Origin: Tulasnella sp. 424
Lineage: Eukaryota > Basidiomycota > Agaricomycetes > Cantharellales > Tulasnellaceae
Assembly (NCBI GenBank): GCA_019633425.1
Contig: WSUB01000033.1
Coordinates: forward strand, 240,798 to 304,797
Length of the DNA stretch: 64,000 bases
Reading direction: 5' to 3'
Every line of letters starts with the position of its first letter. The stretch's first letter is position 1. A program made the translations under genes and the position numbers. This document shows, piece after piece, positions 23,814-35,798 of this stretch. Under the pieces are notes generated by a model, which was not told the origin of the DNA, did not search any database, and worked only from the letters and a program-made list of their open reading frames with translations.

Positions 23814-24564
23814 CACGTCGTGATCCTACGTCCCGCGTTTAGCATTCGACCTTGCTCGAGATATCCTCGGCGCATTCACAGTGTACGCAACTAAACGCTT
23901 CGCGTATTTTGCAGATCTCGGTCGGCCGTTTGGGAACCTGCATGTTGTCCACAACGCCGCTTGAATAATGTATGGCTGCGTTCTGATGAGATAAACCAAA
24001 TTTCTAGTTCTTGCCGACTGGAGATATTTACGCATCATGAACGAGCTGGTCACTGGGCGAGGATGGAATCGCGGGTCAGCATTATTGCTCCATGCTTGTT
24101 CGGTGGAGCATCCAAGCCGGATTGATCGACGTCTGAGGGCTCATTGCTCCCTCTAGCGTTTATCGCTCAAAGGTTGTACCTTGCCAAGAGGAGAGATGGC
24201 GATACATCACCCGAAGCGCCTGCAGATCAGTGTTAAAAGGTGCGCTTGGCTATTGTGCATTGGCTCCACCTTGTGGCTTGGGGAATGCAAGCCAAGGACA
24301 CGGTTCAGCGGCGCGCGCTTAAATTTCGTCGGTATCGCAGCCCATTGTTGCATTCTGCTGGGCGCTGGAGTTGGGTATCATTGATAGGGCCGCCTTCGGG
24401 CGTCTACCGGGTTTGATAGCCGTTCTGCCTCTTCAAAGCCACTCTCGATGGCGTCACTTGGCTTGGCGTTGCCGCATCCACCTTCAAGGATATAAGGATC
24501 GCTGCCCGAGCTTCAGTGAGACAAGACAGCCGAGCCTTCACACTCATCTTCCTTTCTAAAGCCA

Positions 24565-24848
24565 ATGGAGTAATTTTCTAATGCCTTGATCCTCCGGCTT
24601 CCGCTGACCCACGGTGGTCCTTCTCGATTCCCTCTTGCAGCGACCAAGTTAACCCACCTGCCCAAGCCAAGAACCCAGCTAACCAGCCGGAGATAAATAT
24701 ACTCACTCAACAGATGAGAGCCTTGAACAAAGACGCCGATCAAGAGCGCTCCACCAAGGGTGCCAATTTTAACCGGGAGCGATTTGACCAGTTGAAGACC
24801 CAGGCCAGGGCATTGAATGATCGGATCACCGCCTTGGTCAATGCCTGA
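24565..24848 (+). CDS. Possible coiled-coil family member 4 (two exons)
   Basis: A frame ending at 24848 encodes INILTQQMRALNKDADQERS, then KGANFNRERFDQLKTQARAL and ends RITALVNA, matching the family pattern loosely (N-containing loop, then F/W, second helix). A start can be built from ATGGA at 24565-24569, a 71-bp GTAATT...TTGCAG intron (24570-24640), then the main exon, for 70 aa. This splice is my inference. The second exon is the firmer part. Confidence 0.35.
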
Positions 24849-26183
24849 GGAGCCTCGACCAGGCTTAATCTGGTTAGTTGGGTTTAGTAATGATTACTCT
24901 CAAGCGCTGGTCATGTCTAAAACGTTCTTGTATTTCGGCGTTCAGATTGGTATCAGGGCGTTTCTTCTTCTCTTTTTTGTCGCTGTTGTCCAAACGTGTT
25001 GAATTTTTGCATCACTTTCTCTCTCTTTGCGCGTGAGGGATCGAGCTTTGATCGTGCGAGTGTGTCAGGCGGAGCGGACCGCCCTGGAAGTCTAAGTGGC
25101 CCAACGGTTTCAGCCCTCGCCTCTGGGAATGTAACCAGCCGTCACTTGCGGGTAAAGAAATCGAGAGGATGGCGGTAGCATCTAGTACCTTCCCCGTCAG
25201 CGGTCGCCCAGCATGGGGAGTCCTACTGGGTAGGTAAATGCCACGCTCAGCCGCTTCCATGGAGGGAGATCCATTTTTAGCTCTTCCTTCGTCGTTGCTG
25301 CGGTTTGTTGCCGCCGGTTACTCGACCCTTCTGTGAATTCCGCAGTCAAGGATACCCAAGTTCATTTGTCGACGAAGAAGAAATGATGTCTGGTTCACCC
25401 ACGGGACAGAATCAAAGAATGACTTGGCGTCTGCTGATCATTTTGCAAATCAGATATCGGGACCCGCAGCAAAGTCTACGTTGCAACGATCGTGCGGGGC
25501 TAAGAGGTCTGAGCTGGCAGCATCGGCACTCCGGTGCCGGACAAACATATCCCCGAGCCAAGCCCTTTCCGTATCCTTTTTCACCGGTGAAGGAGGAGCG
25601 TGTTACGGATAACCCCTCGGATGGGAGGTGAGCGGAGATTGACACGTATCAAACACGCGGTGAGGTCGAGAGTTCAATGTGCAAAAAGGGAGTGAGAGTG
25701 AGCAAAAGAGAAAGGATGAGGCATGCCGTGTTTGACCGTGTTTTCCCCGCCCCCGGCAAGGCACCCACTACTCTGGGCCTTCGCAGACCTTCGCGTACCG
25801 GTTGTCACTTACGACGTCGTTGGATTCAGCGCGTCGTTATGAAGTCTTGAACCCATTTCTATGAGCTCTCTTCTCTTTCCCTCTCACCTCCCCCTCCCCC
25901 CTGCTGCTGCTCCTCTTTTCTTTTAGTAGTCGTCACTAGGTATGGCAGTCCGCAACTCTGAAGCATCGTGGCAATCTGGACTGACAGCACGCACACTTTG
26001 TCCTGCAATTTGTCCTCCCCCGTAGCTGACACTACGCTTTTTTTTCCTTCTTTCTCGGAGCTCCTTCCGCTCGTTTTTTTTACTTCTCTCTTTCGACTCG
26101 ACTCCAGGAGCCGGTCTCCATTTCGTTCTTTATATTATCTTCACTTTCACTCCACTTCAAATCGTCAACTGCAGCGCAGGAAA
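24849..26183. promoter_or_regulatory. Intergenic region upstream of the cassette array
   Basis: No gene supported. Overlapping short frames at 25.0-25.65 kb on both strands have no domain. The last ~330 bp are CT-rich and should be the M1 promoter and leader. This upstream sequence is present only once: the other M copies are fused to T fragments and lack it. Confidence 0.4.
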
Positions 26184-27646
26184 ATGTCTTCTTCAACTTG
26201 GTCCCGTCTTCTCTTCCTCGTGGTTTTGGTGGCAGCTATCTGCGTCCAGGCATCAAACCAACGCATCGATGCTCGCAAGAACAGGATCGTCCCCACCCAA
26301 TCGGTGTCGCTGGGATCCAGAGCAGCTTTGAACGGGCCGCAGCAATTGCAGGAGGTCACCACCTTCGTGACGTAGGTTCCTTCGAAATTCCAATGTGGAC
26401 CGAGCAAAGAAGCTCACTTCTCCCACTCAATTCTGCAGCCCCGACGGAACCCGCACAGAGACCTGCATCATTACTCTGACTCCAGTCACCGCTGACAACG
26501 GTGATGATCTTGTGCTTGAGGTTTGTGTTTGACTTCCCTGCCCCGCCATCACGTTGACTGACGACGCGACATGGTGCGTCTACCACCCTCCAACTCTTTA
26601 TTATTAGACACGGAAATGCGAAACCACGTTCACTCCCAATGTCGACAAGAGCACTAGCACTGATTCTTCGTCGACCACAAAGACCACCACTACCACCAAG
26701 GCGACGACGACGACGAAGGCTACTACTTCCACTACGACGACCAAGGCCACTGCCACTACTACAACCAAGGCCACTACCACTACTACAACCAAGGCCACTA
26801 CCACTACTACAACCAAGGACAGCAAGTCGACTACGACGGGCACCACCACTTCAGCTACCACCACCACGGCAGCCTCGTCCTCAAGTCTGGTTGCATTCCC
26901 TGTTGAGGCAGGCCAGTCTTCAGTAGGGACGTCCACGACCTCTGCTTCAGATGCTGCCTCGACCACAAAGGTTGCTGCAATTTCAGTCATTGTACGTGTT
27001 TCATCTCGAGCTGGGTCGTTTTGACCGCCTTTTAATGAAACGTTGCCTTTCTTCAGGGAACGAGTTTCGTCTCGGCTTCGGCTTCTGCCACTGCCACCGA
27101 CTCTGCTTCTACGTCCGCGACTGCCTCTACCAGCGCTGCCGCCTCGACGAGCAAAGCCCCAGCTATCTCTGTCATTGTATGTTCGCTTCACCTTGTCGTC
27201 TCACCGTTGGAAATTGACCTGAACTTGCCATCCTGTAGGGCATCTCGTCCGTCCAGGCCAGCAGCACCAGCACGACCGCTTCAGCCGCCGCGACTCAACC
27301 TGCAGCTGGTAACAACGCTGCAGCCGACCCGGTCTCCGTCATCTCCTCATCTGCCACCGCCACGCCTACAGCAGCCGAAGATCAACAAGGAGCATCCTCG
27401 ACCTCAGTTTCGTCCGCCGCTACATCAACAGCAGCAGCTCTCGCCCAAGCTAACACTCAACCTCAAACCCTACTGGACGCCGTGCCCGGTCGCCAACTGT
27501 CAGTCCTCCCCATCGGTCTTGGTGTCTTTGCAGGCATCATGTTCATCGGAGCCTGCGTGGTCGCGTATGTCATGTACGAGAGGAAGAAGTACAGGAAGAA
27601 CTTTAGGAACAGGACCCAGGTTATGACCCAGTATGGTGGTGTGTAA
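26184..27646 (+). CDS. M1: secreted Thr/Ser-rich single-pass membrane protein (intact copy)
   Basis: Exons 26184-26371, 26439-26520, 26608-26991, 27057-27176 and 27239-27646 join to 393 aa. The N-terminus has a signal peptide (WSRLLFLVVLVAAICVQAS). A short segment with two Cys follows (RTETCIITLTPV, TRKCETTF). Then comes a long Thr/Ser/Ala-rich mucin-like stalk with TTTTKAT-type tracts, likely O-mannosylated. A hydrophobic segment (LPIGLGVFAGIMFIGACVVA) and a short basic tail (YERKKYRKNFRNRTQ) end the protein. Type I plasma-membrane topology is inferred. Exons 3 and 4 both end in AISVI before a GTA donor, suggesting internal exon duplication. Stress-sensor-like (Mid2-like) architecture, but no sequence family recognised. 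Confidence 0.85.
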
Positions 27647-27959
27647 AGAGGGCGGTAGAAGGGTTTCCACTGTGGAAGTGTGTGTGTCTCTGTTGTAGGA
27701 ATTCTTGACAATGATGAAGAGGATTTCATCCCCCTTAAACCCCCACTCAATTTCTCGCTTCTTTGGTAGTGCCTATGTTTCGCGTGTAAATATTTTTTGG
27801 TCTTTTGCGTGTTGTAAAACAGCGGTTTTCCGAGTCTGAATTCCTAAGCTAGACGAACCCCGTTAAGACGAGATATGTACCTGTATCTCCCCTCAAGAGG
27901 TTCAGTGAAAATTAGAGCGAGAAAACTGCCATTATAATGTTTAAAATTCCATACCTGAC
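27647..27959. other. M1 3' flank to 5S gene
   Basis: Conserved in U1-U3 (for example CCGCTGTGG/CCACTGTGG near the M stop and GTGTTGTAAAACAGCGGTTTTC). No coding region. Likely M 3' UTR and upstream sequence of the 5S gene. Confidence 0.5.
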
Positions 27960-28078
27960 ATCTTCGGCCATAGGACAGTGAAAATACCGCATCCCGTCCG
28001 ATCTGCGCAGTCAAGCACTGTACCGCTCAGTTAGTACCATGGTGGGGGACCACATGGGAATCCTGGGTGCTGAAGTTT
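27960..28078 (+). rRNA. 5S ribosomal RNA gene, unit 1
   Basis: 119 nt with the basidiomycete 5S pattern: ATCTTCGGCCATAGGAC at the 5' end, GCATCCCGTCCGATCTGC, the box-A-like region around CAAGCACTGTACC, the box-C region GGTGGGGGACCAC, and GGGAATCCTGGGTGCTGAAG at the 3' end. The 5' CTTC and 3' GAAG pair as helix I. A short T run follows, consistent with Pol III termination. It lies between M1 and K1. Confidence 0.9.
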
Positions 28079-28869
28079 TGACTCTGAAGAATGTATGGGC
28101 TGTCTGTAATTTGATAGTTTACCTACCGGTCGTCCTTGCTTTATCATGGATACTCCTGGGCTGCATGCTCCGCTAGAGCGACGTCTTCAGAACAACGCCG
28201 GCGACGGGTTATTTATGCTTCTACTGCGCACCACGAGTGCAGAAACATCCATTAAGGTAACCATTTACCAGTCTATTACTATTTTGCATTCTTAACCCCC
28301 TTATAGCTCGTTAGTTTTATCAACAAAAGGACGATATACAAAGAGGTGGCCGGTGAGATCGCCAGGCGAGGCCCAACCTCGACTTGGCCGAGGGATCCGA
28401 CTCTTCCACGGTCCTCCCGCCTTCTAAACTGACACGTTTGACGATCCCGAGTGAAAGATGCTAGACGACGCGTAAAGGAATGAGTGGACCTCGAGTCGTC
28501 GTTGACCCTGCTCTCTAGTTGGACGTATTTGCGCGGGCAATCAACTGTCGTTCGAACATTCTGTCCAGTGCACGTGCCTTTGACTGCCTTCCACCGATCA
28601 AGTGAGGAACATGGTCTGTTCTTTTGAGAAGATTTAGCCTATCGACGCAGCACCCCTCACGGATTTCGCGAGGTAAGCCACTAAACACGCCTCTGAGTCC
28701 CGGAAGCGGTGAGGCCGACTGAGCCTTCGTTTCTCATATACCTGTGGCGATCAAACCGTGGCTCGGTTACTCCCTCTCGCAACCACCACCTTTCGTTCCT
28801 TAACCTACGACAATCAGTCTCTCTAACCACCATCGGTCAAATCGAAGCGGTCCTTGGCGCCGTTAGCTA
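28079..28869 (+). promoter_or_regulatory. K1 upstream region, conserved between units
   Basis: No coding region supported. The stretch is repeated ahead of K2, K3 and K5 and partly K4, including GTCTGTTCTTT(C/T)GAGA, CGACGCAGCACCCCTCAC and TCGAAG(C/T)GGT(C/T)CTTGGC just before the K start. It should contain the K promoter and leader. Confidence 0.5.
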
Positions 28870-31181
28870 ATGCAGAGATTTATCTCGAAGCTCCGCGCAC
28901 CGTTCAGGTCCCTCAGGGCAGAGGGACCGGTGTCGAGACCTCGCACCCCGACGATTGAGGAGAACCACGATCGAGACGCATACCTCCCTCCCCGAATTGG
29001 GGCTGCGGACAGCACAACACCAAAGAAACCTTCTGCGGTGAGTCCGATTCCGCATGCGGAATTGACGTAGAATCGCTGACAAGGATGTCACAGCGGCGAA
29101 GACTGGATGGCTTGGCGAGTTACCGGATTCATTCTAGTGAAATCGTCTTTGCCTCTGGGGGGTCTCATGGAAGTGGCGGAAAGGCAGACGTGGCCCAGGC
29201 AACGTTTCGACGGGACGATGGGAGCGAGGAACAGGTGGTGGCAGTGAAGAAACTTCGATCTCACCGGGGCATCAACCAAAAGAAGTTCTCGAACGTTAGT
29301 TTGATCAATTCTGTGGTTCACGGCCAAGCGCTTAGGGAGTCCAACCAGGAATACGTTCACGAGGTGGAGATAATGGCCGGGCTGTCACACGGCAACATCG
29401 TCAGATTGGTTGGCTTCGTCGAAGACCTTGAGGACGGAAAGGCTTGGATAGTTTTGGCCTGGGAGCCGAATGGAAACGTCAGCGAATTCCTTGCCACTGG
29501 AAGATGGGAAATCCCTGAACGCGTCTCACTTGTAAGCGAAAAAGGCCCATACGAAAGGGTCAGGAAAATTCAATGACGTACTTGTATTAGATCAAGGATG
29601 CATTCAATGGTGTCAAGTATCTTCACACTCGCCAACCACCGATTTGCCATGGTGACCTCAAATCGGTGAGTTAGTCGTTCTATAAACAGGATTGGAACTT
29701 TACATCTCACGTCGATGCCCCCACCCCAGTTTAACATTCTCGTCAGCTCATCCTACCGCGCAATCATCACCGACTTTGGCTCGGCGCGTGCTATCACTGA
29801 GTCGGAAGACATTGCCTCAAATGAAGAGCATGACCAGGAGGCGAAGCGAAATCCGACGATGGAGCAAGCCGGCCCCCAAATAGATGTCGCTGCTGTCGGA
29901 AATCAGCTAACGTTGACAGGGCCTGCCTGGTCACTCCGCTGGGCGCCTCCTGAAGTGGTGAACGGGAAATGCCCGCGTCTGTCGACCGACATTTGGGCAG
30001 CTGGCTGGATCGCCTGGGAGGTAAGCGGCAATGCGAATATCCGATATTCTTATCATCGCTCATGTCCATTGACCAACCCTTCATCAGGTCATGACCGACA
30101 AAGTTCCGTTTCACGAGGTCAACTCGGCGGGCGCTATAACGCTGATGGTGATTCAAGGAGAGGTTCCTGAGACTCGCGAAGATGCACAGCTGGCGCAGAT
30201 TATCAGGCTTTGCAGTCTGATGAAGGATTGTTGGGCATTTGATCCTAGAGCTAGACCAAACATTGTTCGGTGCTGTTCTGAGCTGAAATGGATCGTGAGT
30301 CCAGCGGTGATTTGACTGTGAACGTTTTTAACATGCGGCGCCCGTTTCAGCCGTCGATTCTCCCATCCGGTGGAAAGGCTTCAGAGCACAGAGCTCCTTC
30401 GGCTCAGCTGTTGATCGAAATGGGAAAGATGCATTACGAGCAGGCTAGCCCTGAAAGGGCTGTCCCCCTGTTCAAGGAAGCACTGTCTCTTGCAAGGTCT
30501 TCCAGTAATCAAACAGCAGCCGCAAGGGCATTAACGTTCCTAGGACATATCGACCGGCGTCAATCCAGATACAACCAGGCAGAAGAGTCGTACACTCGAG
30601 CGCAAGAAATCTACACCCGGGTCGGTGATGACGTGGGTCAAGCGGACACGTTGTTTGGGCTGGGGGTCCTCTACCGACTTCAATCCAGATTTACCCAAGC
30701 CGAAGAGTCGTACACCCGAGCGCAAGAAATCTACGCTCGCATCGGTAATGACCTGGGCCGAGCGCATACGTTGGATGGGCTGGGAGACCTGTACCGACTT
30801 CAATCCAAATTTACCCAGGCCGAAGAGTCATGCATCCGAGCGCAAGAAATCTACGCTCGCGTTGGTAATGACCAGGGTCGAGCAAACACGTTGCTTGGGC
30901 TAGGAGACCTCTACCGTGTTCAATCCCAAGATACCCGGGCAGAAGAGTCGTTTACCCGAGCGCAAGAAATCTACGCTCGCATCGGTGATGACCAGGGCCG
31001 AGCGAACGTGCAAGATGGTCTTGGTCACCTGCGCCGGGAGCAGGGCCGTAAAGTTGAGGCCGCATCCCACTATGCAGAGGCAAAAAAATTATATGCCCAG
31101 ATTGGAAGCCCTAGAGATGAGGAGCGCGCCGCCCACTGGCTCGCGGTCGTGTCACCAGAACAAAACTCATCTACACCCTGA
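28870..31181 (+). CDS. K1: protein kinase fused to TPR repeats (intact)
   Basis: Seven exons (28870-29037, 29094-29294, 29349-29531, 29591-29665, 29730-30020, 30088-30294, 30351-31181), all split in phase 0, give 651 aa. Residues ~70-375 form a TKL-like Ser/Thr kinase: Gly-rich loop GSHGSGGKADV, Lys108 in VVAVKK, Glu128 in HEVEIMAGLSH, catalytic HGDLKSFN (Asp206, Asn211; HGD instead of HRD), DFG at 224-226, RWAPPEVV. All catalytic residues are present, so activity is expected. Residues ~400-640 hold about six TPRs with a 40-residue period (QAEESYTRAQEIYARIGNDL, GLGDLYRLQS). No membrane segment, so probably cytosolic. The TPR part likely binds a partner or ligand. Targets unknown. Confidence 0.93.
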
Positions 31182-32313
31182 CCTCGTGCATCCATACACC
31201 CCAACATCCCATTAATAATAACTTCTCTGTTATAGATCACTCATCAGCACTCTCCGCCTTCAATTTGTAAACTCCTCTGGAAACCCTGTTCGATCACGTC
31301 TCCTCCCGCTAACTACGTTTGTACGGTTGTCAAGAACAGTAATTATGTAAAATGTTTTAACCATAGTACTGTAGCAGACCGCAGCAATATCATGGTTATT
31401 TCCCACCCAAATAGGTTGGTTTAGCACTGACGATGGACCCGCAAATGCACTTGACCAGCGAGGCATCGCCTCGATCGTTGAACTTGCCAAAGTATTGATT
31501 CAACCTTTCGAGCGCCCCCAAGGCAAGTAACGACAAAAAAAAACCCTTTATTCGACAGGAATAGACAGAGCCAAATGGCTTGGTACAGTAAAGAGCGACT
31601 ATGTAAAGGGAAGGTAGCGAGAGGACCATGTCGGACCGGGACACCTCTACGGTGGCCAAGGTGATAATCTACGAAGTTTTTACGTACAAAGGTACTCTAA
31701 ATATTGGAGCTGGTGTTTCTGTGGGGGAGTCGAGAAAATACGTAAAGACAGACTTGGAGGCTTTTTTTTTCAAAACGAGTGACGAGAGCGAGAGCGCGTG
31801 TAGGACAATATAAGCAAGGACCACAGGACTTGGACAACCAGAGCTGGACAACCGAGTACAACAAGAACGAAGAAAAAAAGATAACGGAAGACCCCAAAAA
31901 CGGACTAAGAATGAAAAAAGGACGGTGAGGGAGAGTTAAAGAAGTAGCGAGACCCGAGCAGGCTTTTTAAAAGAATAAAGTTACGAATGACGAGTCCAAG
32001 ACGAGATGGGATAACCCTGCAGTACGGTACTAGGAAGGAATAGCAGCCTGGCTTGGGGGGGTTGACGATAAGGAGGGAAAACAAAAAGGCACAAGGCAAA
32101 GTGTCCGACGTGTACAATACAAGGGGATGGTGACGTTGGTCATGACTGTGGACGTTAGGAAGGGCGTTGACGGAACGAAGGTCTATGATGCGCGGAGAGA
32201 AGGGCCTTTTGCAGGGGAGGAGGGCCTGCCGCCTTGCGCAGGGAGGAGAGGGAAAAGGGATGGGAGGCTAAAGCTTAAAAAAAAGCTGAGCCTATTCATC
32301 TCCCCTTCCCTCT
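31182..32313. other. Spacer between K1 and T1
   Basis: Non-coding but conserved in U1-U3 (GGACAACCAGAGCTGGACAA, a T8-ish tract, GTACAATACAAGGGATGGTG-type block). No domain-bearing frame on either strand. It probably contains the K 3' UTR and, on the minus strand, the old 3' flank of the transporter gene. Confidence 0.5.
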
Positions 32314-33214
32314 TTACACCATCCTCAACCTGTTCTTCTTCTCTCCATATTCCAGTGCACCGTACCACGCACCACCAGCTAACGTCAACGCAATACCAAT
32401 CGAGTTGGCAGGCGTGATAGTCGAGTGGAACATGTACATCGCCAAGAGGACCGTCAGGACTTGCGTGACGTTGGCCAAATTCATATGAGCAGAAACGATT
32501 AGCACTCTAAAACCAAAGGGCAATTCGAGTTGGAGGGTGCTCACCAGCTACAGTCATAGTCGACGGCCCATTCTTCTGACTCGCCGTCAAACTAACGATA
32601 TTCAACAAAAACGCGATTATCCCGTTCAACAACAGCACCGTCGCGCTCTTCTGACTCCACCCTTCCAACCCCGGTCCTTTATGCACCATCGCCCTCTCCA
32701 ATTCGCCGCTCGCCCACGCGTACCCGATGCACTGCACGAACGCCAGTGGCGACATCCGCATGAGCAGGTCTGAAGGGTGCAGCTTGATCGAGGTGCTGAC
32801 GACGTTTTGGTAGGACAGGCCAAAGTCCAAGTCGAATCGCTTCGTGACGAAGCCGAAGCGTTTGAACACGCGTTTTAAAGGAGCGAGGTGCTTGGCTAGT
32901 GAGGATGACGAGGAGTGGAAGATTGAAGAGGGGCGTTGGTGATGATGGTGGTACTGGTGGGGCTCGGGTTGCAAGGGCGGAAAGGTATGGCGACGTGGGT
33001 AGGTTGTTGTAGTTTCCGTATTGGACATTGGGAAGAGTCTTCGTTCCGGGGATAGGAGATGGAGGTAAGATGTATTCGTACCCTGGTTTAGCAGTGACAG
33101 GCCTGGCGACCGGCAAGGTAGAGGTGAGTCGGGAGGAAGTTAAGGGGGTTTGGAGGATGGAAGTGAGGACGGTCTTCAACGCTGCGAGGAACGTGCCCAG
33201 CAGCGTCAAGATGA
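32314..33214 (-). pseudogene. T1: TPT-family (SLC35E-like) transporter fragment
   Basis: Minus-strand remains of a nucleotide-sugar/triose-phosphate-type transporter. Recognisable pieces are TLLGTFLAALKTVLTSILQT, IKLHPSDLLMRMSPLAFVQC, IGYAWASGELERAMV, LLLNGIIAFLLNIVSLTAS, then LTVLLAMYMFHSTITPANSI and GGAWYGALEYGEKKNRLRMV. The N-terminal half of the family is missing because the copy is cut at the junction with M2. A non-family Pro/His-rich stretch separates the first two blocks, and they lie in different frames. The last intron has lost its AG acceptor (TTTGG before CCAACGTC; U2-U4 copies keep AG). Almost certainly non-functional. Confidence 0.8.
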
Positions 33215-33290
33215 AGCCCCACTCAGTGAAGCTATACCACAGGTTCTAGATAAAGAAAAGGAAGGAACAGGGGGTTTCGGTCGGGGAACG

Positions 33291-34589
33291 GATTGAACGG
33301 ACCGGAGCAACTGCAATGAGGTCACTATAGCCGTCGTGACGTTAACGCGTTTTAGGTTCCTTCGAAGGACCGACCAAAGAAACTCACCTCTCCCACTCGA
33401 TTACGCAGCCTCGACGGAACCCTTACAGAGACCTGCATCATTACTCTGGCTCCAGTCACTGCTGACAACGATGATGATCTTGTGCTCGAGGTTGATGTTT
33501 CACCTCCCTGACCCGCCATCACCGTTTGACTGACGACGCGTCGTGGTGCGTCTACCATCCGACGACTCTTTATGATTAGACACGGAAATGCGAGACCACG
33601 TTCACTCCCAATGTCCCCAACAAGAACGCTAGCACTGATTCTTCGTCGAGCACAAGGAGCACCACGACCACCAAGGTGCGACGACTACGACGAATGCTAC
33701 TACTTCCACTACCACGACCAAGGCCACTGCTTCCGCTACCACTACAACCAAGGACAGCAAGTCGACTACGACTAGCACTACCTCTGCGAGCACCACTAAG
33801 ACCACTTCAGCTACCACCCCCACGGCAGCTTCGTCATCGAGTCTCGTTGCATTCTCTGATGGGGCAGGCTACGACCTCTGCTTCAGCTGCTGCCTCGACC
33901 ACAAAGGCGGTGGCAATTTCGGTCATTATACGTGTTTTGTCTCGAGTTTGGTCGTTTCACCGCCTCTTAACGAAACGTTGCGACCCTTTCTTCAGGGAAC
34001 GAGTCTCGTCTCGGCTTCTGCTTCTGCCACTGCCACCGACTCTGCTTCTACGTCCGCGGCTGCCTCTAACAGCGCAACTGCCTCGACGAGCAAAGCTCCA
34101 GCTATCTCTGTCACTGTACGTCGTCTTTGGCGTGTCTTTGCTCCTTCGGGAATGTGCGTCAACTTACTCGTCATCCACTAGGGCATCCCGTCCGTCCAGG
34201 CCAGCAGCAGCAGCACGACCGCCTCAGCCGCCGCGACCCAACCTGCGGCTGGTAACAACGCCGGAGCCGACCCAGTCCCCGTAATCTCCTCAGCTGCCAC
34301 CGCCACGCCTACCGCAGCCGAAGACCAACAAGGAGCATCCTCAACCTCAGCTTCGTCCGCCGCTACATCATCAGCTGCAGCTCTCGCCCGAGCCAACACT
34401 CAACCTCAAACTTTGCTGGACGCCGTGCCCGGTCGCCAACTGTCAGTCCTCCCCATCGGTCTCGGCGTCTTTGCGGGCATCATGTTCATCGGAGCTTGCG
34501 TGGTCGCGTACGTTATGTACGAGAGGAAGAAGTACAGGAAGAACTTTAGGAACAGGACCCAGGTTATGACCCAGTATGGTGGTGTGTAA
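33291..34589 (+). pseudogene. M2: M copy without signal peptide, doubly frameshifted
   Basis: Homology starts inside M1 exon 1 (GAACGGACCGGAGCAACTGCA), so the signal-peptide part is gone. Exon 2 keeps the conserved TETCIITL segment. In exon 3 a 2-bp insertion at about 33677 shifts the frame and a 20-bp deletion near 33868 shifts it back, so the Thr-rich stalk would be replaced by Arg/Leu/Pro-rich sequence. The donor after exon 3 reads AT instead of GT (33928). The final exon with the membrane segment (GVFAGIMFIGACVVAYVMYE) and the stop at 34587 is intact. Not expected to give a surface protein. Confidence 0.8.
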
Positions 34590-34888
34590 AGAGGGCGGTA
34601 GAAGGGTTTCCGCTGTGGAAGTGTGTGTTGTCTCTGTTGTAGGAATTTTTGACAATGATGAAGAGGATTTCATCCCCCTTAACCCCCCACTCAATATCTC
34701 GTAGTGCCTTTGCTTTGTGTGTAAATATTCTTTGGTCATTTGCGTGTTGTAAAACAGCGGTTTTCCGAGTCTGAATTCCTAAGCTAGACGAACCCCGTTA
34801 AGACGAGAGAAGCATCTCCCCTCAAGAGGTTCAGTGACAAGAAGGGCAACAAAACTGCCATTATAAAGTTTAAAACTTCATACCTGAC

Positions 34889-35007
34889 ATCTTCGGCCAT
34901 AGGACAGTGAAAATACCGCATCCCGTCCGATCTGCGCAGTCAAGCACTGTACCGCTCAGTTAGTACCATGGTGGGGGACCACATGGGAATCCTGGGTGCT
35001 GAAGTTT
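34889..35007 (+). rRNA. 5S ribosomal RNA gene, unit 2
   Basis: 119 nt, essentially identical to the unit-1 5S gene in every segment I compared, including box A-like and box C regions and the helix I ends. Same position between M and K. Confidence 0.9.
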
Positions 35008-35798
35008 TGACTCTGAAGAATGTATGGCACATCTGTAATTCGATAGTTTACCTACCAGTAGTCCTTGCTTTTCAATGGATCGGATCTCCTACTCCTGGGC
35101 TGCATGCTCAGCGAGTGCGACGTCTTTCAGAAAAACTCCAGCGACGGGTTATTTATGTTTCTACAGCGCACCGCGAGTGCAGAAACATCCCATTAAGCTA
35201 ACCATTTACCAGTCTATTACTACTTCGCATTCTTAACCCGTTATTTTTATCAACCTTGGGACTATATACAGGGAGGTCGCCAGTGAGGTGGCCAGGCGAA
35301 GAGGAATCCGAAATCCAACTCTTCCACGGCCTTCCCGCCTTCCAAACTGACACGTTTGACGATCCCGAGTGAGCGATCATCAACGAATGGGTGGACGTCG
35401 AGTCGTCGTCGACCCTGTTCTGTAGTTGGACGTATTTGCGCAGGCAATGCCGCCACGACGGCTGTCGTTCGAACATTTCAATCGCATGTCCAGTGCACGT
35501 GCCTTTGAGTGCACCGGCCGAGGCAGTGTTGTGAAGAACATGGTCTGTTCTTTCGAGAAGACTTAGCCTATCGACGCAGCACCCCTCACTGATTTCCCGA
35601 GATAAGCCACTAAACATGCCTCCGAGTCCTGGAAGCGATGAGGCCGACTGAACGCTCGTCTCTCATATACAAGGGGCGATCAAACCGTGGCTCGATTACA
35701 CCCTGTCTCAACCACCACCTTTCGTTCCTCATCCTGAGACAATCAGTCTCTCTAACCACCATCAGTCAAATCGAAGTGGTTCTTGGCACCGTTAGCCG

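Noticed and set aside
26639..26926. Arg/Pro/Leu-rich frame across the M1 Thr-rich exon
   Set aside because: Shifted reading of ACN codon repeats. The Thr-rich frame is the one linked by good splice sites to the signal peptide and membrane segment.
30540..30903. Open frames on both strands and other plus frames across the TPR exons of K1-K4
   Set aside because: They follow from the 120-bp repeat period: a frame free of stops in one repeat is free in all. They lack own splice structure and simply shadow the TPR coding frame.
30591..31020. Regular ~120-bp direct repeats resembling an array
   Set aside because: Not a CRISPR array: the repeats are contiguous coding TPR units in a eukaryotic gene, with no spacers.
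31628..31900. Frames in the K-T spacer repeated in each unit
   Set aside because: The frames are not conserved between units (indels break them), although the DNA is; treated as non-coding repeat.
32127..32417. 96-aa plus-strand frame over T1
   Set aside because: Antisense to the transporter fragment and not preserved in the other T copies.
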